From SCGC-AAA076-P13 sp964613455 (lineage in GTDB: Bacteria; Pseudomonadota; Gammaproteobacteria; Magnimaribacterales; D2472), in contig CAZTGS010000015.1 in the NCBI GenBank assembly GCA_964613455.1, positions 1 to 29,010 on the forward strand: a stretch of 29,010 nucleotides of DNA, written 5' to 3'. Each line of letters starts with the position of its first letter. The stretch's first letter is position 1. The notes under the pieces are model-generated. The model did not search any database. It was given only the letters and a program-made list of their open reading frames with translations, and was not told where the DNA came from. Both the position numbers and the translations under genes were made by a program. This document shows, in pieces, positions 7,323-14,565 of this stretch.

Positions 7323-8870
7323 TTATTTTAGGAAGTCTTTGTAAGCTCTGTTAGAAGTTTCTTCTGTGAACATGGTCCCAGATTTGTTTAAATGCTCTAT
7401 TAATTTAGAATTATCTTTTTCATTGCCTTCGATGCCAATCAGTATTTTTCCAAATGCAGATCCTAAATTTCTATAATGAAATAATGATATATTCCATTTA
7501 TTCCCAAACTTCTCAAGGAAATTGAGCAAAGCTCCTGGCTTTTCAGGAAACTCTCCTCTAAAAATTCTTTCATTGTGCTGTGAGTCAGAATTGTTGTTTC
7601 TTCCTCCAACCATATGTCTTAAATGATCATTAGATATCTCATTTTTTGTAAAATCATTAAAAATAAAGCCCGCTTTTTTTAATTTTTGCTTCAATGTTTC
7701 AAACGACTTCTCAGTTTTTGTTCTTACGCCAACTAATACATATGCATCTTTTAAACTTGATTTTCTATAATTAAATTCTGTAACTTGTGAACTGCCAAAC
7801 ATTCTAGAAAGTTTAAGAAAACTGCCTGGCGTTTCAGGAATTTTAATACTTAGTATCTTTTCCCTGTTCTCTCCAATCTCTGATCTTTCAACAATAAAAT
7901 TAAGTCTTTGAAAATTTACGTTAGCTCCCGAACTTATAGCAATAAGATTTTTACCTTTAACTTTGTCTGAATAAACCTTCAATCCCGCCAGTGCTAAAGC
8001 TCCAGCAGGTTCTGATAAGACTCTAGTGTCTTCAAAAATATCCTTCACGGCAGTGCAAACTTCATCAACACTAACTGTTATAACTTCATCCACACATTCC
8101 CGAATAACATCAAAATTATTCTTTCCAACTCTTGCAACGGCAACACCATCTGCAAAAAGACCAACTTCTTTTAAAGTTACAATTTTATTAGCCTTGACCG
8201 CTTCAGTTAAGCAGGCTGAATCGTCTACCTCAACTCCAATAATTTTTATTTTTTTATTATTTTGAGATATCCAAGCAGAAACACCAGCTAAGATTCCTCC
8301 TCCTCCAACTGGAACAAAAACAACATCAAATTCATTTTTATCCTCCAAGATTTCTTTACCGATTGTTCCCTGTCCTGCGATTGTTAAAGGATCGTCAAAG
8401 GGATGAACAAAAGATAACTTTTTCTTCTTTGCTATAGAAAGAGCTTCTTTTAAAGCAGCATCAACGTTGTCCCCAAATTGAATGATTTTTGCTCCAAATC
8501 TTTTTACGTCTTTAATTTTTATTTCAGGAGTTGTTATAGGCATCACGATAGTGCATTTAATTTTTAATTTCTTACAAGCACTAGCAACGCCTTGCGCATG
8601 ATTGCCAGCAGATGCAGCAATGATTCCATTTTTCTTCTCAGTTTCAGAAAGATTAACTATTTTGTTATAAGCACCTCTATTTTTAAAAGAAAAAATAGGC
8701 TGGAGATCTTCTCTTTTTAAATAAATCTTATTGCCTTCTTTTACAGATATATTAGGTGCAAAAGTAATGGGCGAATTAATTGCTACATCATAAACAGATG
8801 CATCATTTATAAGTTTTAGGTACTTTTTAGATTTCTTAAAAGACCCTATTTTTTTTATTTTTTGTCTCAA
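7323..8870 (-). CDS. ilvA: Threonine ammonia-lyase, biosynthetic
   Basis: Deaminates threonine to 2-oxobutanoate, the first committed step of isoleucine synthesis. The fold-type II PLP domain is clear: Lys63 in FSFKNRGA binds PLP, SAGNHAQG (87-94) holds the carboxylate, and VGGGG (188-192) binds the phosphate. The C-terminal part, about 325-515, contains two ACT-like regulatory modules, each starting with a PETPGSFLKL/PEKPGALLNF pattern. These give isoleucine and valine control in the family, and the 515-residue length fits E. coli IlvA (514). The start appears to be TTG (8868-8870), with no ATG before the conserved region and no clear ribosome-binding site. It is divergent from rpiA across 39 bp. 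No other ilv genes are nearby. Confidence 0.95.
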   Translation of the reverse strand: MRQKIKKIGSFKKSKKYLKLINDASVYDVAINSPITFAPNISVKEGNKIYLKREDLQPIFSFKNRGAYNKIVNLSETEKKNGIIAASAGNHAQGVASACKKLKIKCTIVMPITTPEIKIKDVKRFGAKIIQFGDNVDAALKEALSIAKKKKLSFVHPFDDPLTIAGQGTIGKEILEDKNEFDVVFVPVGGGGILAGVSAWISQNNKKIKIIGVEVDDSACLTEAVKANKIVTLKEVGLFADGVAVARVGKNNFDVIRECVDEVITVSVDEVCTAVKDIFEDTRVLSEPAGALALAGLKVYSDKVKGKNLIAISSGANVNFQRLNFIVERSEIGENREKILSIKIPETPGSFLKLSRMFGSSQVTEFNYRKSSLKDAYVLVGVRTKTEKSFETLKQKLKKAGFIFNDFTKNEISNDHLRHMVGGRNNNSDSQHNERIFRGEFPEKPGALLNFLEKFGNKWNISLFHYRNLGSAFGKILIGIEGNEKDNSKLIEHLNKSGTMFTEETSNRAYKDFLK

Positions 8871-8909
8871 CTTAGTTTTTGTATAGTTATTTTCTAGTAT
8901 TATAACTCT

Positions 8910-9548
8910 ATGAGCGGATCAAAGATAAATGTTGCTAAACAAGCCTTAGATTATATAAAGGATAAGTTACATCCTAAAATGATTTTAGGTATTGGAACTG
9001 GCACAACTGTTAACTTTTTTATAGAAGAATTGAAAGATGAGAAACATAACTTTGCTGGAGCTGTCTCTAGCTCTGAAGCGTCTTCAAAACTATTAAGTGA
9101 AAATGGGATTGAGGTTTTTAATCTAAATGACGTGATGGATATTGCATTTTATATAGATGGAGCTGATGAGGTTTCCCCAAATAATGAATTGATTAAGGGA
9201 GGCGGAGGTGCTCATACAAGGGAAAAAATAGTTGCCTCAGCTTCAAATGAATTTATTTGTATTGTAGACGAATCTAAACTTGTAAATAAACTTGGCGCCT
9301 TCCCTCTTCCAGTGGAAGTTATTCCGGAAAGCAGAAGCCTAGTTGCTCGAAAGATAGTATCTTTAGGAGGCACGCCTATTTACAGGACCGGATTTGTAAC
9401 GGATCAAGGAAATCAAATTTTAGATGTTAATGATATTGATATATCAAATCCAGAAACTTTAGAAGCTTTACTTAATAATATACCGGGAGTTGTTGATAAT
9501 GGCATCTTTGCATTCAACAAACCCAAGACAGTTTTAGTCTCTAAATAA
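8910..9548 (+). CDS. rpiA: Ribose-5-phosphate isomerase A
   Basis: Interconverts ribose 5-phosphate and ribulose 5-phosphate in the pentose phosphate pathway. The 212 residues match RpiA (E. coli 219). GIGTGTT (27-33) is the phosphate loop, YIDGADEV (81-88) carries the catalytic aspartates, and KGGGGAHTREK (96-106) carries the lysine and the catalytic glutamate (Glu105). rpiA is next to ilvA in divergent orientation, as in Pseudomonas and other gammaproteobacteria. A TATTAT hexamer at 8898-8903 sits only 6 bases before the ATG, so the mRNA may be leaderless or nearly so. It ends 2 bp from the convergent peroxidase gene with no terminator between. Confidence 0.96.
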   Translation: MSGSKINVAKQALDYIKDKLHPKMILGIGTGTTVNFFIEELKDEKHNFAGAVSSSEASSKLLSENGIEVFNLNDVMDIAFYIDGADEVSPNNELIKGGGGAHTREKIVASASNEFICIVDESKLVNKLGAFPLPVEVIPESRSLVARKIVSLGGTPIYRTGFVTDQGNQILDVNDIDISNPETLEALLNNIPGVVDNGIFAFNKPKTVLVSK

Positions 9549-9550
9549 AT

Positions 9551-10078
9551 TTATAAAAGTTTTTCTATGGCTGACGTTAGTTCTAGAGAATCTGGCTTAA
9601 CTCCAGATCCATAAGTAGCAATAACTTTCCCTTCTTTTGAAATCAAATATTTATTAAAGTTCCAGCTTGGCGCAACTCCAGTCTCTGCTTTGAGTTTCTT
9701 ATAAAATGGGTGTGCCTTTTTTCCACGAACTTTAACTGTAGAAAACATAGGAAAATCTACACCATATTCGGTTGAACAAAATTCAGCCACATCTCCTTCG
9801 TTTGAATATTCTTGTAGAAAATCTCTTGAGGGTACTCCAATAACAACGAATTCATCCTCTTTGTACTTTTCATACAAATTTTGAAGTCCAGCATATTGGT
9901 AGGTGTAACCACACCTACTAGCAACATTAACAACTAACATTGCTTTTCCTTCATATTCACATAAGTTTTTAGATTCAGCAGAATCTAATATTCTCATTTC
10001 AGTATCTAAAAGATCATTACAAGAATAACCGTGAAGAGAAAATAACAATAAAAAACTTAATGTATATACTTTTTTCAT
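9551..10078 (-). CDS. Glutathione peroxidase-family protein, exported
   Basis: A thiol peroxidase of the GPx family, 175 residues. The N-terminus (MKKVYTLSFLLLFSLHGYS) looks like a Sec signal with cleavage just before Cys20, so the enzyme is predicted to be periplasmic; the lipobox is poor. The peroxidatic residue is cysteine, not selenocysteine: Cys56 in NVASRCGYTYQYAGL. The catalytic tetrad partners are visible as Gln89 (DFLQEYSN), Trp139 and Asn140 (SWNFNKYL). Cys101 (EFCSTEYG) could act as resolving cysteine. Substrate and reductant cannot be told; many bacterial members use thioredoxin rather than glutathione. A small membrane peptide gene lies 21 bp upstream on the same strand and may share its transcript. 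Confidence 0.9.
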   Translation of the reverse strand: MKKVYTLSFLLLFSLHGYSCNDLLDTEMRILDSAESKNLCEYEGKAMLVVNVASRCGYTYQYAGLQNLYEKYKEDEFVVIGVPSRDFLQEYSNEGDVAEFCSTEYGVDFPMFSTVKVRGKKAHPFYKKLKAETGVAPSWNFNKYLISKEGKVIATYGSGVKPDSLELTSAIEKLL

Positions 10079-10099
10079 ATATATATTATATATGACTAA

Positions 10100-10186
10100 T
10101 TAAGCAATCGGAGCGATTGCTACTATTGATATCACAAAAAAACTTACCAAAACAACTGTTTCAAATACTTCTTTATATCTTTCCAT
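10100..10186 (-). CDS. Candidate 28-residue single-pass membrane peptide
   Basis: A short open frame, from ATG at 10184-10186 to TAA at 10100-10102. It encodes a charged start MERYKEVFE followed by a continuous hydrophobic run, TVVLVSFFVISIVAIAPIA, long enough for one transmembrane helix. An AAGG motif lies 8 bases upstream of the ATG, a suitable Shine-Dalgarno position. It is on the same strand as the peroxidase gene, 21 bp downstream, and just after a predicted small-RNA terminator. I do not recognise the family. Small inner-membrane peptides of this type often bind and tune a larger membrane protein, but no partner is evident. Without conservation data it could be a chance frame in AT-rich DNA. 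Confidence 0.5.
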   Translation of the reverse strand: MERYKEVFETVVLVSFFVISIVAIAPIA

Positions 10187-10216
10187 TTAAAAAACCTTAA
10201 TTTTTATATAATTTAA

Positions 10217-10292
10217 TAAAAATGGAGAGCCGAAGCTCTCCATCCATTTTCAGAGTGTCAGCAAATTCTTATAGGGGGAGAGGAGTGCTGAC
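10217..10292 (-). ncRNA. Candidate small regulatory RNA, about 76 nt, unrecognised
   Basis: Between the peroxidase and the beta-oxidation gene the minus strand carries a complete small-RNA gene. A promoter (TTGATA-16 bases-TATAAT) predicts a start at about 10292. The RNA then opens with a 7-bp stem, GUCAGCA (10292-10286) with UGCUGAC (10263-10257). This stem presents a 22-base loop containing CUCCUCUCCCCC (10285-10274). A 13-base linker (ACUCUGAAAAUGG) leads into the UUCG-capped terminator. The C/U-rich loop is complementary to Shine-Dalgarno-type sequences, as in known anti-SD small RNAs of alphaproteobacteria, although this one resembles none I can name. The alternative is a transcribed leader that attenuates the downstream peptide and peroxidase genes. 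All evidence is structural. Confidence 0.6.
10218..10243 (-). terminator. Intrinsic terminator with UUCG tetraloop
   Basis: On the minus strand bases 10243-10222 form a perfect 9-bp hairpin, AUGGAGAGC-UUCG-GCUCUCCAU, closed by a C(UUCG)G tetraloop, followed by UUUUAUU. This is a textbook Rho-independent terminator for minus-strand transcription. On the plus strand the same hairpin has a CGAA loop and is followed by CCATTTT, a poor terminator, so the minus-strand reading is preferred. Confidence 0.8.
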
Positions 10293-10298
10293 TCAATT

Positions 10299-10326
10299 AT
10301 TATATATACTTATAACTAATTATCAA
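10299..10326 (-). promoter_or_regulatory. Near-consensus sigma-70 promoter for the candidate small RNA
   Basis: On the minus strand TTGATA (10326-10321, five of six consensus bases) and TATAAT (10304-10299, perfect) are separated by 16 bases. The predicted start, 7 bases past the -10, is base 10292, which is the first base of a perfect 7-bp stem. It is the best promoter-like sequence I found in the window. Confidence 0.65.
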
Positions 10327-10359
10327 CCATATTTATAAAGAAAATACACTTTTTTTATG

Positions 10360-10365
10360 TATAAT
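10360..10365 (+). promoter_or_regulatory. Candidate -10 element of the beta-oxidation gene
   Basis: A perfect TATAAT lies on the plus strand, preceded by TG. The predicted start is near 10372, leaving a leader of about 24 bases before the TTG start codon at 10396. No good -35 element is seen at 16-18 bases upstream. An in-frame ATG at 10357 overlaps this element and would be upstream of the transcript start. Confidence 0.45.
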
Positions 10366-10385
10366 GCATTTTCCAACGATAAAAC

Positions 10386-10389
10386 GGAG
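10386..10389 (+). promoter_or_regulatory. Ribosome-binding site that favours the TTG start at 10396
   Basis: GGAG (within CGGAGA) stands 6 bases before TTG 10396. The alternative ATG at 10357 has only a T-run in front of it and no Shine-Dalgarno sequence. Confidence 0.55.
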
Positions 10390-10395
10390 ATTAAA

Positions 10396-12549
10396 TTGAA
10401 AGGAACAGTATTATATGAAGTAAAAGATGGGGTAGCAGTATTAACTGTTGATAACCCTCCAGTAAATCCTCTTAGTGATGGTGTAAGAGCAGGTCTTTAT
10501 GAAGGAATTGCTAATGCAGAAGCTGATGATGCTGTTGTAGGCGTCGTTTTAACAGGAAAAGGTCGTGCATTTATAGGTGGTGCAGACATTTCTGAGTTTG
10601 GTGGTGAAAACGTTGGTCAATCACTTGGATCAGTATTTAAAAAACTAGAATACTGTACAAAACCAGTAGTTGCAGCCATAAATGGCTTAGCATTGGGTGG
10701 CGGTCTTGAGACTGCGCTTTGCTGTAACTATAGAATGGCTTCAAATACGGCATTTGTAGGTCTTCCAGAAGTTAATTTAGGTCTATTACCAGGGGCTGGC
10801 GGCACTCAAAGGCTTCCAAGACTAGTTGGGCCTGCAGAAGCGTTAAAGATGATGCTTTCTGGCGCTCATGTTCCAGCTAAAAAAGCTCTTTCTTTGGGCA
10901 TTGTTGATTCTCTATCTGATAATGTTGTTGAAGATGCAATAACATTTATAAAAGATAAGGCTGCAAATGAAGATTCGCATCCGTTAGTAAGAAATTTGAA
11001 TGATAAGGTGATTGAAGCTAGGGGATCTGAGAATATATTAGTAGAAGCTCAAGCTATTGCTGCAAAAACAAGAAAGGGTCAGTTTGCACCGGGTCAAATT
11101 ATAAAATGTGTTGAAGCTGCAATAAATTGCGATGATTTTGACGAGGGTCTAAAAAAAGAATCTGACTGCTTCTTAGAGTGTTTAGTGCATCCTCAAAGAG
11201 AAGCTATGATTCATATTTTCTTTGGAGAAAGAGCAGCTTCAAAAGTTTCTGACGTGCCAAAAGATACTCCAATTATGGATATTAAAAAAGCAGGAATAAT
11301 AGGCTCAGGAACAATGGGCGGAGGTATAGCAATGTGCTTTGCTAATGCTGGAATACCTGTTCATATTATTGATCAAGACGAAGATAATTTGAAAAGAGGA
11401 ATGTCAGTAATTGAAAAAAATTATGAATTTATGGTTGGAAGAGGAAGAATGACATCTGAACAGAAAGATATGGTTTTTGGTTTAATTTCTTCTAGTCTTG
11501 ACTATAAAGACCTTAATGATTGCGATATTGCTATCGAAGCAGTTTACGAAAATATTGACCTGAAAATGGAAATATTTAAGAGCTTAGATGAACATGTTAA
11601 GCCTGGAGCTATCCTTGCAAGTAATACATCTGGTTTAGATATTGATGCCATAGCTGCAGTAACTAGTAGGCCTGAGTTAGTAGTAGGTACTCACTTTTTT
11701 AGTCCTGCTAATATTATGAAACTATTAGAGGTAGTTAGAGGTGAAGCAACATCTAATGAGACTTTAGCTACTGTAATGGCGGTTAGTAAAAAGATTAAAA
11801 AGGCTGCTGTTGTATCTTTAAATGCGCCAGGCTTTATTGGTAACAGAATGTTATTTGGATATACAGCACAAGCAAACATGTTACTTTTAGAAGGAGCCCT
11901 TCCCCATCAAGTAGATCAAGCTATGGAATCATTTGGATTAAATATGGGCCCATTTAGAATGATGGACCTTGTAGGATTAGATCTTGGTTGGAGAGCAAGA
12001 AAGCTTGGTGGAATGGAGTCACCATTGCATGCAAAAATTGGTGATAATCTTTGTGATAATGATCGATTTGGACAAAAAAATGGAAAAGGCTACTACAACT
12101 ATAGTGAAGGATCTAGAGCTCCAAATCCAGCTCCTGAAAATGAAGCTACTTACGAAAGAATATCGTCAGAAAATGGTTTCACAAGAAGGGAGATTTCTGA
12201 TGTAGAGATTGTCGATAGATGTGTACTTGCTCTTATTAATGAAGGCGCAGATATCTTATCCGAAGGAGTAGCTCAGAGAGCTGCAGATTTAGACGTTGTA
12301 TATATAAATGGGTATGGCTTTCCTATATGGAGAGGAGGTCCAATGCATCATGCTAATGCTATGGGATTAGATGTTGTAGTGGAAAAACTAGAGAAGTATG
12401 CTGAGATGACAGGTAGTGACGTCTATAAGCCTAGTGATCTGTTAGTTAAATTAGCTAAAAATGGAGAAAAGCTAGGTGATGCGCCTGCTGCAGAAGATAG
12501 AAGGGAAAGATTAAACTTTGCAAAGTCTTCAGTAGCTAATAACTTTTAA
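10396..12549 (+). CDS. Bifunctional enoyl-CoA hydratase / 3-hydroxyacyl-CoA dehydrogenase (FadB/FadJ-like)
   Basis: A fatty-acid beta-oxidation fusion of 717 residues. The N-terminal crotonase domain (about 1-190) shows the oxyanion-hole segment GRAFIGGADISEFG, GLALGGGLETAL, and PEVNLGLLPGAGGTQRLPR, which carries the hydratase glutamates. A Rossmann NAD-binding domain begins around residue 295 (GIIGSGTMGGGIA). The dehydrogenase continues with SNTSGLDI and GTHFFSPANIMKLLEVVRG, then a C-terminal helical 3HCDH domain that ends near 690. The enzyme hydrates enoyl-CoA and oxidises 3-hydroxyacyl-CoA in the cytoplasm. A thiolase gene (fadA/fadI) normally adjoins fadB/fadJ but is absent, so the partner is elsewhere. 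I chose TTG 10396 because it has a Shine-Dalgarno sequence and begins as homologues do. ATG 10357 would add 13 residues. Confidence 0.93.
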   Translation: MKGTVLYEVKDGVAVLTVDNPPVNPLSDGVRAGLYEGIANAEADDAVVGVVLTGKGRAFIGGADISEFGGENVGQSLGSVFKKLEYCTKPVVAAINGLALGGGLETALCCNYRMASNTAFVGLPEVNLGLLPGAGGTQRLPRLVGPAEALKMMLSGAHVPAKKALSLGIVDSLSDNVVEDAITFIKDKAANEDSHPLVRNLNDKVIEARGSENILVEAQAIAAKTRKGQFAPGQIIKCVEAAINCDDFDEGLKKESDCFLECLVHPQREAMIHIFFGERAASKVSDVPKDTPIMDIKKAGIIGSGTMGGGIAMCFANAGIPVHIIDQDEDNLKRGMSVIEKNYEFMVGRGRMTSEQKDMVFGLISSSLDYKDLNDCDIAIEAVYENIDLKMEIFKSLDEHVKPGAILASNTSGLDIDAIAAVTSRPELVVGTHFFSPANIMKLLEVVRGEATSNETLATVMAVSKKIKKAAVVSLNAPGFIGNRMLFGYTAQANMLLLEGALPHQVDQAMESFGLNMGPFRMMDLVGLDLGWRARKLGGMESPLHAKIGDNLCDNDRFGQKNGKGYYNYSEGSRAPNPAPENEATYERISSENGFTRREISDVEIVDRCVLALINEGADILSEGVAQRAADLDVVYINGYGFPIWRGGPMHHANAMGLDVVVEKLEKYAEMTGSDVYKPSDLLVKLAKNGEKLGDAPAAEDRRERLNFAKSSVANNF

Positions 12550-12574
12550 AAGAAATCTATAATGGATAGGGGCT

Positions 12575-13114
12575 CTAGGCTTTAATTAGAACTTTTGTCC
12601 CTATTTTAACCATATCAAATAATTCAATAACATCATCATTGAACATTCTTATGCAACCATGAGATGCCTTTGATCCAATTAGACCCTCTTCATGAGTTCC
12701 ATGAATATATATGTACCTTTTGTAGGAATCTACATTACCGCCTTTGTTTTGACCATCTTCAAGTCCATCAAGCCACATTATTCTTGAGGTAACATAGTCA
12801 TTCTTTGAATCTTCTGCCTCATTTATGACTTTTGCAGGCCTGGTTGTATTAATTCTTGAAGAAAATATGGTGTTGATCTTTGCACCCTCGCCTATCATCT
12901 CTTTAATAATATGTTCACCAAGGGGTGTTTTAAAGGAGTTTTCCTTGCTACCTTCTCCATATTTAGACGAGGAAACTGGGAAAGATGCTTCTAAAACCTT
13001 ACCCTGGTATAGATACAGCCTTTGTTGGGAGATATCTATAACCATACTCCTATCATTTGCATCAACTTTATAAGAAATAAGCAAAATTAAAACTAATAAG
13101 ATCTTTTTGAACAT
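12575..13114 (-). CDS. L,D-transpeptidase (YkuD domain), exported
   Basis: A 179-residue protein with a Sec signal peptide (MFKKILLVLILLISYKVDA) and a YkuD catalytic domain from about residue 22. The motif HGT (138-140) followed by SHGCIR (151-156) holds the catalytic histidine and Cys154. Such enzymes make 3-3 peptidoglycan crosslinks or attach lipoproteins to the wall in the periplasm. Which reaction applies cannot be told: there is no LysM or peptidoglycan-binding domain, and the protein is little more than the catalytic core. Its ATG lies inside the 3' end of lnt (22-base overlap), so it is the last gene of the miaB-to-lnt operon. It is convergent with the beta-oxidation gene, 25 bp apart. 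Confidence 0.9.
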   Translation of the reverse strand: MFKKILLVLILLISYKVDANDRSMVIDISQQRLYLYQGKVLEASFPVSSSKYGEGSKENSFKTPLGEHIIKEMIGEGAKINTIFSSRINTTRPAKVINEAEDSKNDYVTSRIMWLDGLEDGQNKGGNVDSYKRYIYIHGTHEEGLIGSKASHGCIRMFNDDVIELFDMVKIGTKVLIKA

Positions 13115-14565
13115 AATTTAATTATAGCTGATAAAAAAACTATTATTAGAGCTAATAAATATGGGATATAGTAGCCATAACTGTTATAAATTGTAGTTTC
13201 ATTCATTAAGCTCACTCTACTATTAAGTAAACCAGTTATTCCTTTGTCTAATTTATCAACAATTGTTCCTTTATTATCAATAACAGCAGAGAATCCGTCA
13301 TTTGTAGACCTAATTAACCATTTATTATTTTCTACAGATCTAACTCTAGCTATATCTAAATGATGATATGGGCCTATTGAGTTTCCAAACCAGGTATCAT
13401 TACTGATATTTATCATAAATAAAGAACTTTTGTTGCTTTTACGAACCGTGTTACCAAATGCTATGTCGTAACAAATTAGTGGAGAAAAGTTTATCTGTTT
13501 TTTATCCATATAATACATTTCGCCTTGAATAGCCTTTCCATGAGCAACATCTGACATAGGCATATCAAAAAATGATATCAATCCTCTAAGTGAAGATATA
13601 AACGGAATATATTCACCAAATGGTACCAAGTGGACTTTATTGTATATTTGACCTGAATTTAGATTAACCATTGAATTAAATAATTTTTTATCAGAAAAAT
13701 GCCAGGATCCTGTAATTATTGTTTTAGATAGATCTAATTTCTCTTTAAATAAACTAAATTCTTTACTTTCAAGAGCATAGGGTAGCTCTGCCTCTGGAAA
13801 AATTACTAACCTTGATTCTATTGGTACTTCACTGGCCAGTCTTAATAAATTATTTTCTATCTTGTTCTTATAACCATTTGTATATTTTAGAAAAGGATCT
13901 GATGATGGCTGAATAATAGAAATGTTTATAAAGTCTGAGTCATCATAAATATGGTCTTGCCTTGGTATTAAAAGTATAAATAAACCTACAAATATACCTA
14001 AAGATATTTTTTTATTTAAGTCCCAAAATAGAGCTATTAAATTTGAAAATAAGTAGACAATAAATGACCCACCTGCAACACCAAGAATTGGATATATATT
14101 TTGAGTTATTGTATCCAAAAATATTATTCCAGGAATTATCCAGGGAACCCCGTTAAGTAGATAGTATGTGGACCATTCACTAAGAATAAAGAAGCTACTT
14201 ACATATAGAATTTCGTAAGTTTTCGAATACTTTAATCCATTAAATAACCTTACTTTTAAGAGCAATAAAGGTAAGGAAAAAACTAGGGTAAGTATACAAA
14301 TTAATGAGGTGAATATAATTAAAGACATTACTATACCTGTATTTCCATAATAGTAAACGCTTACTATTATCCAAGACATTCCAAACCCCCAATGCCCTAA
14401 TGACCAAAATATTAGCTTAATGAACTTATCTTTTTTTCTATAAACTAATTCTCTAATTAAGTAAGCATACGAAAGAAAAATAAGAGGTTTGATAGAGAAG
14501 GGCGCAAGCGAAAAAATGCCAATCAACCCAAACAAAAAAGGTATTAGATACTTCTTTATTATCAT
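13093..14565 (-). CDS. lnt: Apolipoprotein N-acyltransferase
   Basis: Adds the third acyl chain to the N-terminal cysteine of lipoproteins in the inner membrane. The 490 residues begin with about 200 residues of strongly hydrophobic helices, then a nitrilase-like periplasmic domain. The catalytic triad is intact: Glu258 (IFPEAELP), Lys310 (YNKVHLVPFGEYIPF) and Cys365 (SPLICYDIAFG). The conserved HLDIARVRSVENNKWLIRSTNDG segment follows. Length is near E. coli Lnt (512). Its ATG shares one base with the corC stop (TAATG). The corC-lnt order is standard in Proteobacteria. A last hydrophobic helix at the C-terminus (about 463-483) is as expected. Confidence 0.95.
   Translation of the reverse strand: MIIKKYLIPFLFGLIGIFSLAPFSIKPLIFLSYAYLIRELVYRKKDKFIKLIFWSLGHWGFGMSWIIVSVYYYGNTGIVMSLIIFTSLICILTLVFSLPLLLLKVRLFNGLKYSKTYEILYVSSFFILSEWSTYYLLNGVPWIIPGIIFLDTITQNIYPILGVAGGSFIVYLFSNLIALFWDLNKKISLGIFVGLFILLIPRQDHIYDDSDFINISIIQPSSDPFLKYTNGYKNKIENNLLRLASEVPIESRLVIFPEAELPYALESKEFSLFKEKLDLSKTIITGSWHFSDKKLFNSMVNLNSGQIYNKVHLVPFGEYIPFISSLRGLISFFDMPMSDVAHGKAIQGEMYYMDKKQINFSPLICYDIAFGNTVRKSNKSSLFMINISNDTWFGNSIGPYHHLDIARVRSVENNKWLIRSTNDGFSAVIDNKGTIVDKLDKGITGLLNSRVSLMNETTIYNSYGYYIPYLLALIIVFLSAIIKLCSKRSY

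Noticed and set aside
10197..10247. Minus-strand 16-residue frame (ATG at 10245-10247) across the UUCG terminator
   Set aside because: It has no Shine-Dalgarno sequence, and its codons are the hairpin itself; it is kept only as part of the attenuation alternative.
10222..10292. Plus-strand reading of the two inverted repeats as a leader element of the fad gene
   Set aside because: On the plus strand the hairpin has a CGAA loop and no T-run, I see no promoter before it, and the minus strand has a near-consensus promoter at exactly the right place.
12550..12574. Possible bidirectional terminator between the fad gene and the transpeptidase gene
   Set aside because: The GGGGCTCTAGGCTTTAA stretch gives no stable hairpin with a T-run.
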